From the NCBI GenBank assembly GCA_903832005.1, contig CAIKZO010000037.1, positions 27,561 to 91,560 on the forward strand: a DNA stretch of 64,000 bases, given 5' to 3'. The notes beneath the pieces are model-generated. The model saw nothing but the letters and a program-made list of their open reading frames with translations. It had not been told where the DNA came from and made no database searches. The position numbers and the translations under genes are program-made. The DNA is from Enhydrobacter aerosaccus (GTDB lineage: Bacteria; Pseudomonadota; Alphaproteobacteria; Reyranellales; Reyranellaceae). Positions 18,011 through 26,599 of this stretch are shown piece by piece. How positions within the stretch are numbered: position 1 is the stretch's first letter; each line of letters opens with the position of its first letter.

Positions 18011-18961
18011 TCAATACCGGATGCGCGGGTCGAGCAGGGCGTAGAGCATGTCGGCCGCGATGTTCGTCAGCAGGAAGAAGACCGCGATCACGAGCGTGAA
18101 GCCCTGGATCACCGGGAAGTCGCGATTGACCACGGCGTTCAGCACGGCGGAGCCCATGCCGGGCACGGCGAAGATGTACTCGATCGTGACCTGGACGCCG
18201 ATCATGTAGCCGAACTGGATCGCGGCCATGGTGACGAACGGGATCATCGCGTTCTTGAGCGCATGGACGACCACGATGTTCCACGGCAGCAGGCCCTTGG
18301 CGCGCGCGGTGCGCATGTAATCCTGCGACAGGATGTCGATCATGCTGGAGCGCAGCAGGCGGGTCAGCATCGCGGTCTGCAAGGTGCCGAGCGCGACCGC
18401 AGGGATGATGAAGGGACTATAGTGCTTCCACGGCCCGCCGGCGATCGCCTCGGACGAGCCGATGCCGGTGATCGGCAGCCAGTCGAGCTGGATCGAGAAG
18501 ACATAGATCAGGATCAGCGCCAGGCCGAAGTTCGGCACGGCGAAGCCCAGGACCGTGTAGCCGGTGCAGAGATAATCGATCCAGCTGTTGCGTCTCAGCG
18601 CCGCAATGACGCCCAGCGGGATCGAGACCAGCAGCGCGAACAGCATGCCGGCCGCCGCCAGCTGCAGGCTGATCGGCAGCCGTTCGGCGATCAGGCTGGT
18701 CACGCGGTCGTTCAGCCGCATCGACCGCCCGAGGTCGCCGGTCACGACCTTGGCGATCCACAGGCCGTACTGTTCGTAGACCGGCCGGTCGAGGTTGAAC
18801 TCCTTGCGCATCGCCGTCGCCGCCTCGGGCGAGGTTTGCATGCCCAGCATGATCTGCACCGGGTCGCCCGGCGTCGCGCGCGTGATGAGGAACGTCATCA
18901 GCGACACGACGAGGAGAACCAGCGGCACCTGGATCAGGCGACGGCCGAGATAGGACCACAT
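18011..18961 (-). CDS. Peptide-type ABC importer permease (DppB-like)
   Basis: 316 residues, normal DppB/OppB length. It begins with the conserved MWSYLGRRLIQVPLVLLVVS and ITRATPGDPVQIMLG, has the coupling loop QDYMRTARAKGLLPWNIV, and ends LLDPRIRY. Partner of the DppC-like permease 2 nt downstream. ATG 18961 lies 26 nt after the binding-protein stop. Confidence 0.93.
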   Translation of the reverse strand: MWSYLGRRLIQVPLVLLVVSLMTFLITRATPGDPVQIMLGMQTSPEAATAMRKEFNLDRPVYEQYGLWIAKVVTGDLGRSMRLNDRVTSLIAERLPISLQLAAAGMLFALLVSIPLGVIAALRRNSWIDYLCTGYTVLGFAVPNFGLALILIYVFSIQLDWLPITGIGSSEAIAGGPWKHYSPFIIPAVALGTLQTAMLTRLLRSSMIDILSQDYMRTARAKGLLPWNIVVVHALKNAMIPFVTMAAIQFGYMIGVQVTIEYIFAVPGMGSAVLNAVVNRDFPVIQGFTLVIAVFFLLTNIAADMLYALLDPRIRY

Positions 18962-18987
18962 CGCCCGAGACTATCCCTTGAACGTGT

Positions 18988-20538
18988 TCAGGACCACGAA
19001 ACCGTATCGAGCTTCTCGGTGTATTCCTGCGGCGCCGGATCGAAGCCCACGAGCTTCTTGTTGTAGACTTGGATGTTGTTCGTGTTGCAGTGATAGATGA
19101 CCGGGCAGTCCTCGAGCGTCGTGTCGACGATCTTGTGGTACATCTGCTCGCGCTTGGCCGGATCGAGTTCGGCGCGCGCGCCGTCCAGCATCGCGTCCAT
19201 CGACGGCACGGCGTAGCCCGAGGCGTTGCCCTTGCTGTGCAGGAACCACCAAGAGGTCGCGTCGGGATCGGGCGCCACCAGGGTGATGTCCTCGAGATGC
19301 TGGTCGAATTTCTGGTTGAGCCAGAGATTGTTGAAGCCGCCCATGTCGAGATTCTTGATTTTGTAGGTGATGCCGATCTGGCTCACCATCGCGGCCACCA
19401 GCTCGAGCTCCTTGCGCAGCCAATCCTTGTCGGAAGTGATGACCTCGACCTCGTAGCCCTTCACGCCGGCCTGGGCCATCAGCTCCTTGGCCTTCTTCAG
19501 GTCGCCGTTCTTCGGGTACTTCAACAGCGGCTGGCGGTAGCCCATGTAGCCCGCCGGGATCTGATTGTCGGTCGCCTGGCCCTCGCCGTAGTAGATCTCG
19601 TTCACGATCGCCTCGCGATCGATCGCATAGGAGATCGCCTGGCGCACGAGCTTGTTCTGGTACGGCGCCTCCGGCTTGGCCTTGAGATTAAACTGCTGGT
19701 AGTCCCACTCCCAGCCCGGCGTCGACTTGACCGTGAACTTGTCGTCCTTGCGCAGCGCCTTCATGTCCTTCGGATCGGGATGGGTCACGAAGTCGAGCTC
19801 GCCCTTCTGCAGGGCCTGCAGGCGCGTGGTCGAGTCGGGAATGGCGCGATAGGTGACGCGGTCGAGCTTGGGGAAGCCCGGACGCCAGTACTCGGGATGC
19901 TTGGCGAGCACGACTTCCGTGCCCTTCTTGCTCTCGATCTGGAAGGGGCCGTTGCCGATCGGCGAGGCGCTGTAGGCGTCGTTGCCCATCTCCTTGTGCG
20001 CCTTGGCCGAGACGATCGTGCCGCCGTAACCCAGGGTGACGCCGGGGAAGGCGCCGAACGGCTGCTTGGTCTTCATCTCGACGACGTACTTGCCATCGGC
20101 CTTGACGGAGGCGATCGGGAACAACGCGGTTCCCATCTGGAAGCTGTTCGACGAGATGTGAAAGTTGAACGTGTAGGCCACGTCCTCGGCGGTGAACTCG
20201 CCGTAGCCCTTCTGCCACTTCACGCCTTCGCGGATCTTGAGCCGCCAGGTCAGAGGATCGGGATTGGCCCACTCGAGCGCCATGCACGGCACGATCGAGC
20301 GATCCTTGAAGTCGATGTTCACGAGTCCGTCGAAGATATTATACATGACCAGGCTGCCCTGGATGTCCGAGCGGATCACCGGGCTGAGATTGCCGAACTC
20401 ACCGCCCCACGTGCCGACGCGCAGGTCGCGCTTGCCTTGCGCGATCGCCGGTGCCCCCAGCAGCAGGCCCGTTCCGAGCGCTCCCGCGCCAAAGCCGCGA
20501 CGCGTAATGCCGCCTGTCGTCCGGAATCCCTTGCCCAT
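18988..20538 (-). CDS. Peptide-type ABC importer substrate-binding protein (SBP_bac_5)
   Basis: 516-residue periplasmic binding protein of importer 2. The N-terminus carries a twin-arginine signal (GGITRRGFGAGALGTGLLLG with cleavage after AIAQ near residue 34). Family 5 landmarks are FDGLVNIDFKDRSIVPCMA, WRLKIREGVKWQKGYGEFT, GNGPFQIESKKGTEVV and VRQAISYAIDREAIVNEIYY. The second DUF4392 gene ends 12 nt upstream, so the DUF4392 pair and this importer form one transcription unit. Ligand unknown; family members bind peptides, opines, nickel chelates and many other compounds. Confidence 0.93.
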   Translation of the reverse strand: MGKGFRTTGGITRRGFGAGALGTGLLLGAPAIAQGKRDLRVGTWGGEFGNLSPVIRSDIQGSLVMYNIFDGLVNIDFKDRSIVPCMALEWANPDPLTWRLKIREGVKWQKGYGEFTAEDVAYTFNFHISSNSFQMGTALFPIASVKADGKYVVEMKTKQPFGAFPGVTLGYGGTIVSAKAHKEMGNDAYSASPIGNGPFQIESKKGTEVVLAKHPEYWRPGFPKLDRVTYRAIPDSTTRLQALQKGELDFVTHPDPKDMKALRKDDKFTVKSTPGWEWDYQQFNLKAKPEAPYQNKLVRQAISYAIDREAIVNEIYYGEGQATDNQIPAGYMGYRQPLLKYPKNGDLKKAKELMAQAGVKGYEVEVITSDKDWLRKELELVAAMVSQIGITYKIKNLDMGGFNNLWLNQKFDQHLEDITLVAPDPDATSWWFLHSKGNASGYAVPSMDAMLDGARAELDPAKREQMYHKIVDTTLEDCPVIYHCNTNNIQVYNKKLVGFDPAPQEYTEKLDTVSWS

Positions 20539-20550
20539 CGCCAGCCTCCT

Positions 20551-21579
20551 CTAGAACCCTCTGTCGTATTCCTTCAGGCCGTTCTCGATGATCTGGTGAA
20601 GCACCGTGATCAGCGCGGCCTGGGTCTTGTCCGACGTGCCGTCGACGTAGGGAATGAGGCGGGAATAAGCCCCGTCCATCGCCCCACCGGCGACGCTTGC
20701 ATGCACGATCCGCAGCTCCGTTGCCTCATCGTGCAGCACTTCGCGGTCTCCCAAGTGTCCCGCTAGTGCCGCCGCGATCCCGTAAGCACCCCAGTTCGAT
20801 ACCGCGGCAAAGACCAGCACGTCACATTCAGTAACCGTGCCAACGCCACCGTGGCAGGGGCAACCGCAATCCTTGCCGAAAGGCTGGATCGCCGCCACCG
20901 CTTCCTTGATCACGCCGCAGCCGATTTCGTTGCCGCCGTCGCCGACGCCGATCGTGGGAATGCCCGCCGTCTTCGCCTGCTCCGCCAGATGGTAGGCGCT
21001 GGCGATCTTGTCCGGTGTACGGGGTGTGCCCATGATCGAATGGTAGATGCCCTTGGTGTTGGGGCCGACCTTCTCGATGAAGATCATCGCCGCGGGCTTG
21101 TATTTCTTGATGAGGGCGGCCGCGGCCTTCTTGCCGGCGGCATCGCCCAGCGGGAAGTCGATCGCCATGGCGCAGGAGTTGCGCTGCTTGAACAGTGCTT
21201 CGTCATAGACGGCGAGGCCCGCCGCTTCGGTCGACTTGATGACCGCCGGCATGTTGCGCTCTTCGCTGATCAGGATCGGCTTGCCGCCCAGCCCGAAGGC
21301 GATGGCGCGCGCAATGGCCGCGGCGCCTGGCGGCCCGTCGGTCTCGCCGGCAGGAAGACCCGGAGGCGTGCCCGCGCCGGTGACGACGAACACGTTCTGG
21401 CCGGGCTTGATCGAGTCCTTCAGCAGCTTGGCCGCGAGCCAGGTCAGCGGCTTCTTCTGCTTCTTGCGCGCCGCTTCATAGAGCGGATAGGTCACGCCGC
21501 GCGGCAGGCCGGCGCGAAAGCGCATCTCGATGTTGACGGCACGGTCGATCGAATCGCCGACGATCTCGTCGATAGCCAT
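20551..21579 (-). CDS. DUF4392 (D-glutamate cyclase C-terminal-like) protein, copy 2
   Basis: 342 residues, one DUF4392 domain across almost the whole chain. The domain is the C-terminal part of mammalian D-glutamate cyclase, which forms 5-oxoproline from D-glutamate. Visible landmarks are NVFVVTGAGTPPGLPAGETD, the signature GVGDGGNEIGCGVIKEAV, a Cys cluster DCGCPCHGG and VFAAVSNWGAYGI. It shares layout with the adjacent upstream gene. Whether bacterial members act on D-glutamate is inference; the operon with a peptide-type importer suggests lactam or amino-acid-derived substrates. Confidence 0.84.
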   Translation of the reverse strand: MAIDEIVGDSIDRAVNIEMRFRAGLPRGVTYPLYEAARKKQKKPLTWLAAKLLKDSIKPGQNVFVVTGAGTPPGLPAGETDGPPGAAAIARAIAFGLGGKPILISEERNMPAVIKSTEAAGLAVYDEALFKQRNSCAMAIDFPLGDAAGKKAAAALIKKYKPAAMIFIEKVGPNTKGIYHSIMGTPRTPDKIASAYHLAEQAKTAGIPTIGVGDGGNEIGCGVIKEAVAAIQPFGKDCGCPCHGGVGTVTECDVLVFAAVSNWGAYGIAAALAGHLGDREVLHDEATELRIVHASVAGGAMDGAYSRLIPYVDGTSDKTQAALITVLHQIIENGLKEYDRGF

Positions 21580-21608
21580 GGTTTCTCCCTTTTAGAAAAG
21601 TCTTTGCC

Positions 21609-22628
21609 TCAGTGCGTCAGCCCGGCATCGGGCGGTTCGAGGTTCTTGCGCACGATGTTGGACAGGAACTGCATGCAGGCCATCGAGGTCTCGCCGTCGA
21701 GACCGTCGACCAGGAATTCGGTCGTGCAGTACATCGCCTCGAGGCCGCCCGCGGCGAGGCAGGCCTGCACGATGCGCTTCTCCATCTCGGGCGAATGGAT
21801 GAGCTGCGGCTTCTTCAGCAGATAGGCGAGGCAGGCTTCGATGCCGTAGCAGCCCCAGTTCGACATCATCGCCGGGATGACGATGTCGGATTTCACCACC
21901 GTCGCCATGTCCTTACCTTTGGGCATGACCTTCGCGACCGTGCTCCAGATCGTGCCGAAGCCCAGCTCGTTGCCATGATCGCCGATGCCCACGGTGAAGA
22001 GGCCGCGCTTGTTGGCTTCGGTCATCACGCCGCCGATGTCGATGCAGCCTTGGAACTTTGCCTTCGGGCCGGTGAGCGGCAGCGCCGTCGCGGTGTGGAT
22101 CAGGCCGTTCTTGCCCGCGCCCAAGCGCTCTGCTGCGACGACCGCCTTGGGCTTGTACTTGGCGAAGATCTCCTGGATCCATGACTTGATCTGCGACTGG
22201 TCTTCCGGTGCATTCTCGATGGCGGCCCCGAGGTGACGGTCGCGCGCCTGCTCGAACGGCTTCACCATCAGGCCGGCGGCCTCGCTCGAGGCGATGATCG
22301 GATCGGCGTGACAGGTCTCGTTCACGAACACCGGCACGCACCACAGGCCGCGATAGAGGATGCGCGCGAGCGAGGCCGCGCCCGGCGGCCCGTCGCTCTC
22401 GCCCTTGGGCATCGTGGGCTCGTACCCGGCGCCGGTCATGATGAAAACAACGTCGCCCTTGCCGAGTGCCTTCTGCAGGCCCTTGGCCGCGGCCATCGTC
22501 ACCGGCTTGTCGCCCGCGGCCTTGCGCGCCGCGAGATACATCGGCAGCAGGATGCCATGCGGCATGCCGTGATTCTTGGCCTCGATCGTGATCAGACGGT
22601 CAACGGCTTCACCCACCATATCGAGCAT
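21609..22628 (-). CDS. DUF4392 (D-glutamate cyclase C-terminal-like) protein, copy 1
   Basis: 339 residues from ATG 22628, chosen because GAGGGGGA lies about 7 nt upstream and the N-terminus MLDMVGEAVDRLITIE then aligns with the neighbouring copy (MAIDEIVGDSIDRAVNIE); the longer frame would need TTG at 22661. The signature is GIGDHGNELGFGTIW, with His where copy 2 has Gly, and the N-terminal motif is FIMTGAGYEPTMPKGESDG. First gene of a nine-gene leftward operon that ends with the UGSC selenoprotein, and divergent from LysR. Confidence 0.84.
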   Translation of the reverse strand: MLDMVGEAVDRLITIEAKNHGMPHGILLPMYLAARKAAGDKPVTMAAAKGLQKALGKGDVVFIMTGAGYEPTMPKGESDGPPGAASLARILYRGLWCVPVFVNETCHADPIIASSEAAGLMVKPFEQARDRHLGAAIENAPEDQSQIKSWIQEIFAKYKPKAVVAAERLGAGKNGLIHTATALPLTGPKAKFQGCIDIGGVMTEANKRGLFTVGIGDHGNELGFGTIWSTVAKVMPKGKDMATVVKSDIVIPAMMSNWGCYGIEACLAYLLKKPQLIHSPEMEKRIVQACLAAGGLEAMYCTTEFLVDGLDGETSMACMQFLSNIVRKNLEPPDAGLTH

Positions 22629-22696
22629 GACGATATCCCCCTCGATGTTCCCAGTCGGCAATTGGGCGCCGCCCCCGGTGATCGGACAAGCGCAAT

Positions 22697-22708
22697 TTCA
22701 GCGTTGAA
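22697..22708. promoter_or_regulatory. Candidate LysR operator in the divergent promoter region
   Basis: TTCA-N4-TGAA dyad, also readable as T-N11-A, midway in the 124-nt gap between the DUF4392/importer operon (leftward) and the LysR gene (rightward). LysR regulators typically bind such sites between divergent genes. Only one site is seen and its core is not symmetric. Confidence 0.3.
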
Positions 22709-22752
22709 GCGATGCCGAAACGACATCACTCTGGAGGCAAGGAGATCACGCA

Positions 22753-23748
22753 ATGATCAATCAGGCCGTCCGCTATTTTTCCACGATCGCGCGGCATGGA
22801 TCGATCCGCGAGGCGGCCGAGGAGCTACATATTGCGCAGTCGGCGCTCAGCCGGCAGGTGCAGAAGCTCGAAGAAGACTTCGGCGTTCCGTTGTTCGAAC
22901 GTCATGCGCGCGGCGTGAAGCTCACCTCGGCCGGCGAGATCTTCCTGCGCCATGCCCAATCGAGCCTGCGGCAGTTCGAACGGGTCCGCTCGGAACTCGA
23001 TGCGCTGAAGGGCCTGCGGCGCGGCATCGTCGTCGTCCATGCGATCGAGACCCTGGTGCCGAACATCCTGCCGCGGGCTATCCGGCGCTTCAGCACCCGT
23101 TATCCGGAGATTCGCTTCGACGTGACGATCGACGGCGGCGATCATGTCGTCGCAGCCGTGCGCGAAGGTCGCACCGACATCGGGCTGGCTTTCTATCCGC
23201 CGGCTGAATCCGAAATTGCGACGATGTTCCGGACACGCCAGCCGCTGTTGGCGGTCGTCGTGCCCGACCATCCGCTGGCCGGCCGGCCGCGTGTTTCCCT
23301 GGCCGACTGTGCCGATTATCCGCTGTCTTTGCCGACGCGGAACACCGGCAGCCGTATCCTGATCGATCTCGCCTGCAAGACTGCAGGCCTCCATATGCCG
23401 GCAGCGTTGGAGAGCAACTCAGTCGCGATGCTCGTACAGTTCCTGACGGTGAATCACGGCATCAGCTTCCTGCCGCGCCTGTCGGTCTGGGACAAACTGA
23501 AGAGCGGCGAGTTGATCGCCGTGCCGGTTCGTGACCGCTTGATGAACTCGGCCACGATCGATGCCATCACGCACGCGTCGCGGCAGCTGCCGGTGGCGGC
23601 GGAAGAATTTCTTCGTTTTCTGCAAGGTGAGTTCCAGGACGTGCACGAGCTTGCGAATGCATCGCCGAAGCGCGAGGCTGCGGCCGCCGGTTCGGCACGT
23701 TCCCTGCGTGCGGCAGGCCACGCATCCACGGGAGACAAACGCTCATGA
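22753..23748 (+). CDS. LysR-family transcription regulator
   Basis: 331 residues. N-terminal winged helix-turn-helix (YFSTIARHGSIREAAEELHI then QSALSRQVQKLEEDFG, residues 8-45) and C-terminal effector-binding domain (periplasmic-binding fold). The C-terminal 30 residues are low-complexity Ala/Ser-rich. AAGGAG lies about 8 nt before ATG. Its stop overlaps the first DUF1028 gene by ATGA, and it is divergent from the DUF4392/importer/UGSC operon, so it most likely controls both arms in response to the imported compound or a breakdown product. Confidence 0.93.
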   Translation: MINQAVRYFSTIARHGSIREAAEELHIAQSALSRQVQKLEEDFGVPLFERHARGVKLTSAGEIFLRHAQSSLRQFERVRSELDALKGLRRGIVVVHAIETLVPNILPRAIRRFSTRYPEIRFDVTIDGGDHVVAAVREGRTDIGLAFYPPAESEIATMFRTRQPLLAVVVPDHPLAGRPRVSLADCADYPLSLPTRNTGSRILIDLACKTAGLHMPAALESNSVAMLVQFLTVNHGISFLPRLSVWDKLKSGELIAVPVRDRLMNSATIDAITHASRQLPVAAEEFLRFLQGEFQDVHELANASPKREAAAAGSARSLRAAGHASTGDKRS

Positions 23749-24464
23749 CCTTCACAATCGTCGCCCGTTGTCCGAAGAGCGGTCAGGTCGGCATCGGCAT
23801 CGCGACTTATTCGATCTGCGTCGGACTCTATTGCAACGGCTTGAGCGGCAACGTCGGCGCGACGATGACGCAGGCTTTCGTGAACCAGGGCAACAATCCG
23901 CTGGCGCTCCGACTGCTGGCACAGGGCTACTCGCCCGATCATGTGATGGCCGAGCTGAAGGCCAACGATCCCAACCACGAATATCGGCAGATCGCGGTGA
24001 TCGACCGGCTCGGCCGGCTCGCGGCCTACAGCGGTCCGAAGAATCGCGGCTGGGCGGGCCATGTGACCGGCGAAGGCTACGTCTCGATGGGCAACGTGCT
24101 GGCGGGCAAGCCGGTCGTCGATGCCATCGCCAAGGCGTACGAGGACAGCGCCAACCTGTCGTTCGAGCGCCGGCTGCTGGCGGCGATCGAGGCGGGCCGC
24201 GATGCCGGCGGCCAGGTCGGCAACGACGGTCATCTCACCGAACGCTCGGCGGCGGTGATGGTCTATGGCGACTACGATCACGCCGAGATCGATTTGCGCG
24301 TGGACCTGCACGACAAGGCGATCGAGGAGCTGCGGCGCGCCTTCGAGGAGTACGAGCTCTATCGCGGCTACTATAAAGAGCGATCTAAAAATCCGAAGGA
24401 TGCGATGCCGCAATACGCCTTCGTGCAGTCGCTCGCCAAGGGTAAGAAGGAAGCTGCACAATGA
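23745..24464 (+). CDS. DUF1028 Ntn-hydrolase-like protein, copy 1 (type A)
   Basis: 239 residues, one DUF1028 domain, a family predicted to have the Ntn-hydrolase fold with the nucleophile near the N-terminus; physiological reaction unknown, amide hydrolysis likely. It starts MTFTIVARCPKSGQVGIGIA, with NVGATMTQAFVNQGN, RNRGWAGHVTGEGY-like central motif (KNRGWAGHV), GGRDAGGQ-like AGRDAGGQVGNDGH and TERSAA. Sequence is closest to copy 3 (AAYSGP versus AAYTGA), hence type A. Begins within the LysR stop codon overlap and overlaps copy 2 by 4 nt. Confidence 0.9.
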   Translation: MTFTIVARCPKSGQVGIGIATYSICVGLYCNGLSGNVGATMTQAFVNQGNNPLALRLLAQGYSPDHVMAELKANDPNHEYRQIAVIDRLGRLAAYSGPKNRGWAGHVTGEGYVSMGNVLAGKPVVDAIAKAYEDSANLSFERRLLAAIEAGRDAGGQVGNDGHLTERSAAVMVYGDYDHAEIDLRVDLHDKAIEELRRAFEEYELYRGYYKERSKNPKDAMPQYAFVQSLAKGKKEAAQ

Positions 24465-25174
24465 CCTTCTCCCTGATCGGGCGCTGCACGCGCACAGGCC
24501 GCCTCGGCCTCGGCATCACCACCTATTCGCTGGCCGTCGGCGGCCGTTGCGAAGGCGTCGCGGCCAATGTCGGCGTCTGCAAGACGCAGGCGTTCCCCAA
24601 TCGCACCAACGATCCGCTCGGCATCAAGCTCCTGGCACAGGGCTATCTGCCGGCCGAGGTCATGAACAAGTTCGCGACCAACGACACCGAGCATAGCTAC
24701 CGGCAGATCGCGATCATGGACCGAGACGGCAAGATCGCTGCGCACACCGGCCCGGGCTGCCGCGGCTGGGCGGGCCACAAGGAAGCCGCCGATTGCGTCG
24801 CCTTCGGCAACGGGCTGCTCGGCCCGCAGGTGCTCGACGGCATGATCGCTGGCTTCCTCGAGAACCCGGGCGATGCGCTGGAGTATCGCCTGATGCGCGC
24901 CATCGAAGGTGGCCGCGATGCCGGTGGCCAGGGCCCCGCCGATGCGCACCGCACCGAGCGCTCGGCCGCGATCAAGGTCGTCGACCGGCGCGACTTCCCC
25001 GACGTCGATGTGCGGGTCGACGTGCATGAGACGGCGGTCGAGGAGCTGCGCCGCGTGCTCGAAGAGTTCAAGCTCTACGAAGAGTTCTATCGCGGTCGAG
25101 ATACCGATCCGTCGAAGGCGATCCCGCAGGATGTCTTCGTGAAGCAGCTCGACGCCAGGCGCGCGCGAGCCTAG
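24461..25174 (+). CDS. DUF1028 Ntn-hydrolase-like protein, copy 2 (type B)
   Basis: 237 residues starting MTFSLIGRCTRTGRLGLGIT. Shares with copy 4 the features AVGGRCEGV, AAHTGPGCRGWAGH and GGRDAGGQ, which differ from copies 1 and 3, hence type B. Ends with VFVKQLDARRARA. The start overlaps the stop of copy 1 by ATGA, and copy 3 follows after 12 nt with its own strong AGGAGG site. No signal peptide, so probably cytoplasmic. Confidence 0.9.
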   Translation: MTFSLIGRCTRTGRLGLGITTYSLAVGGRCEGVAANVGVCKTQAFPNRTNDPLGIKLLAQGYLPAEVMNKFATNDTEHSYRQIAIMDRDGKIAAHTGPGCRGWAGHKEAADCVAFGNGLLGPQVLDGMIAGFLENPGDALEYRLMRAIEGGRDAGGQGPADAHRTERSAAIKVVDRRDFPDVDVRVDVHETAVEELRRVLEEFKLYEEFYRGRDTDPSKAIPQDVFVKQLDARRARA

Positions 25175-25186
25175 GAGGAGGCAGAG

Positions 25187-25891
25187 ATGACCTACACAAT
25201 CCTCGGACGCTGCGCCAAGACCGGCAGGGTCGGCATCGGCATCGCCACCTTCTCGATCACCGTAGGCCGTTACGCCCACTCGTCGAAGTCGAATGCCGGT
25301 GTCACGGTGAGCCAGGCCAACGCCAACGAGAACAACAATGCGATCGCGCTCCGCTTGCTGGCGCAGGGCATGGGAGCCGCGGCGGTCTTGCAGACGCTCA
25401 AGGACAATGACACCTATCACTCCTACCGCCAGATCGGCGTGATCGATCGCACTGGCGCGGTGGCCGCTTACACTGGCGCCAACGTGCGCGGTTGGGCGGG
25501 CGAGGTCTCCGGCCCAAACTTCATCTCCACCGGCAACGGCCTGCGTGGCCAGCATGTGGTCGAAGCGATCGCCAAGGGCTTCCTCGCCGAACCCGACGCG
25601 GACCTCGAACATCGGCTGCTGCTGGCGCTGGAATACGGCCGCGACGCGGGCGGGCAAGGCAATGCGACGACTCATCGGACCGAGCGGTCGGCCGCGCTGC
25701 AGGTCTCCTCGCATCACATCCATCCGGACATCGACCTGCGCGTCGATCTTCACGACAAGGCGGTCGACGAGCTGCGCCGCGTCTGGGGCATCTACAAGCA
25801 GTACGAGACCTATTATGCCGAACGCGGACGCAATCCGCGCAGTGCGATGGGCCAGGAGGCGTTCATCGCCTCGATGAAGGCGGCGGAGTAA
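25187..25891 (+). CDS. DUF1028 Ntn-hydrolase-like protein, copy 3 (type A)
   Basis: 234 residues starting MTYTILGRCAKTGRVGIGIA. Like copy 1 it has VGIGIATFS, a central AAYTGANVRGWAGEVSG and ALEYGRDAGGQGNATTHRTE. The position after ATFSITVGRY departs from the GGRCEG of type B. Preceded by AGGAGGAGG about 6 nt before ATG and followed 3 nt later by copy 4. Confidence 0.9.
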   Translation: MTYTILGRCAKTGRVGIGIATFSITVGRYAHSSKSNAGVTVSQANANENNNAIALRLLAQGMGAAAVLQTLKDNDTYHSYRQIGVIDRTGAVAAYTGANVRGWAGEVSGPNFISTGNGLRGQHVVEAIAKGFLAEPDADLEHRLLLALEYGRDAGGQGNATTHRTERSAALQVSSHHIHPDIDLRVDLHDKAVDELRRVWGIYKQYETYYAERGRNPRSAMGQEAFIASMKAAE

Positions 25892-25894
25892 CCC

Positions 25895-26599
25895 ATGACC
25901 TTCTCGATCATCGCGCGCTGCCCCAACACCGGCCGTCTTGGCCTCGGCATCACCACCTTCTCGATCGCGGCGGGTGGCCGCTGCGAAGGCATCCGTTTCG
26001 GCGCCGGAGTCGTCAAGACGCAGGCTTACGTGAAGCGCGACAACGACCTGATCGCGCTCGAGCTGCTGCAGCAGGGCATGGCCCCGGCCGGCGTCATGGC
26101 CGCGTTGAAGGCGGGCGATCCCGACCACGACTGGCGCCAGATCGCGATCATCGACCGCGACGGCAAGACTGCTGCGCACACCGGGCCGGGCTGCCGCCCG
26201 TGGGCCGGCCATCATGAAGGCGATGGCTTCGTGGCCTTCGGCAACGTGCTGGCAGGTCAGAAGGTGATCGATGGCATCGTCGCGGGCTATCTCAAGGATC
26301 CCGGTGCGGAGCTCGAGTTCCGGCTGCTGGCCGCGCTTGAAGGCGGGCGCGATTCCGGCGGCCAGGTCGGCACCGAGGGGCATCTGACCGAGCGGTCGGC
26401 TGCGATCTTCGTCGCCGCCGAGCCCGATCATTTCGAGATCGATGCGCGCGTCGACCTGCACGACGATGCGGTCACCGAACTTCGGCGCGTTATCGAGGAA
26501 TTCAAGATCTACGAGAAGTTCTATAAGGACCGCGGTTACCGTCCCGACCTGGCGATGAGTCAAGCCGAATTCGTCGCTACCCTGAAAGCACGTGCATGA
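25895..26599 (+). CDS. DUF1028 Ntn-hydrolase-like protein, copy 4 (type B)
   Basis: 234 residues starting MTFSIIARCPNTGRLGLGIT. Type B features are AAGGRCEGIRFG, AAHTGPGCRPWAGHHEG and GGRDSGGQVGTEGH. Its stop overlaps the first LLM gene by ATGA, so hydrolase and monooxygenase are translationally coupled. All four copies keep the TERSAA motif and a similar acidic C-terminal helix. Confidence 0.9.
   Translation: MTFSIIARCPNTGRLGLGITTFSIAAGGRCEGIRFGAGVVKTQAYVKRDNDLIALELLQQGMAPAGVMAALKAGDPDHDWRQIAIIDRDGKTAAHTGPGCRPWAGHHEGDGFVAFGNVLAGQKVIDGIVAGYLKDPGAELEFRLLAALEGGRDSGGQVGTEGHLTERSAAIFVAAEPDHFEIDARVDLHDDAVTELRRVIEEFKIYEKFYKDRGYRPDLAMSQAEFVATLKARA

Noticed and set aside
24371..26563. 730-residue minus-strand open frame opposite the DUF1028 genes
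   Set aside because: Repeated motifs in it only mirror the four DUF1028 copies; no domain of its own.
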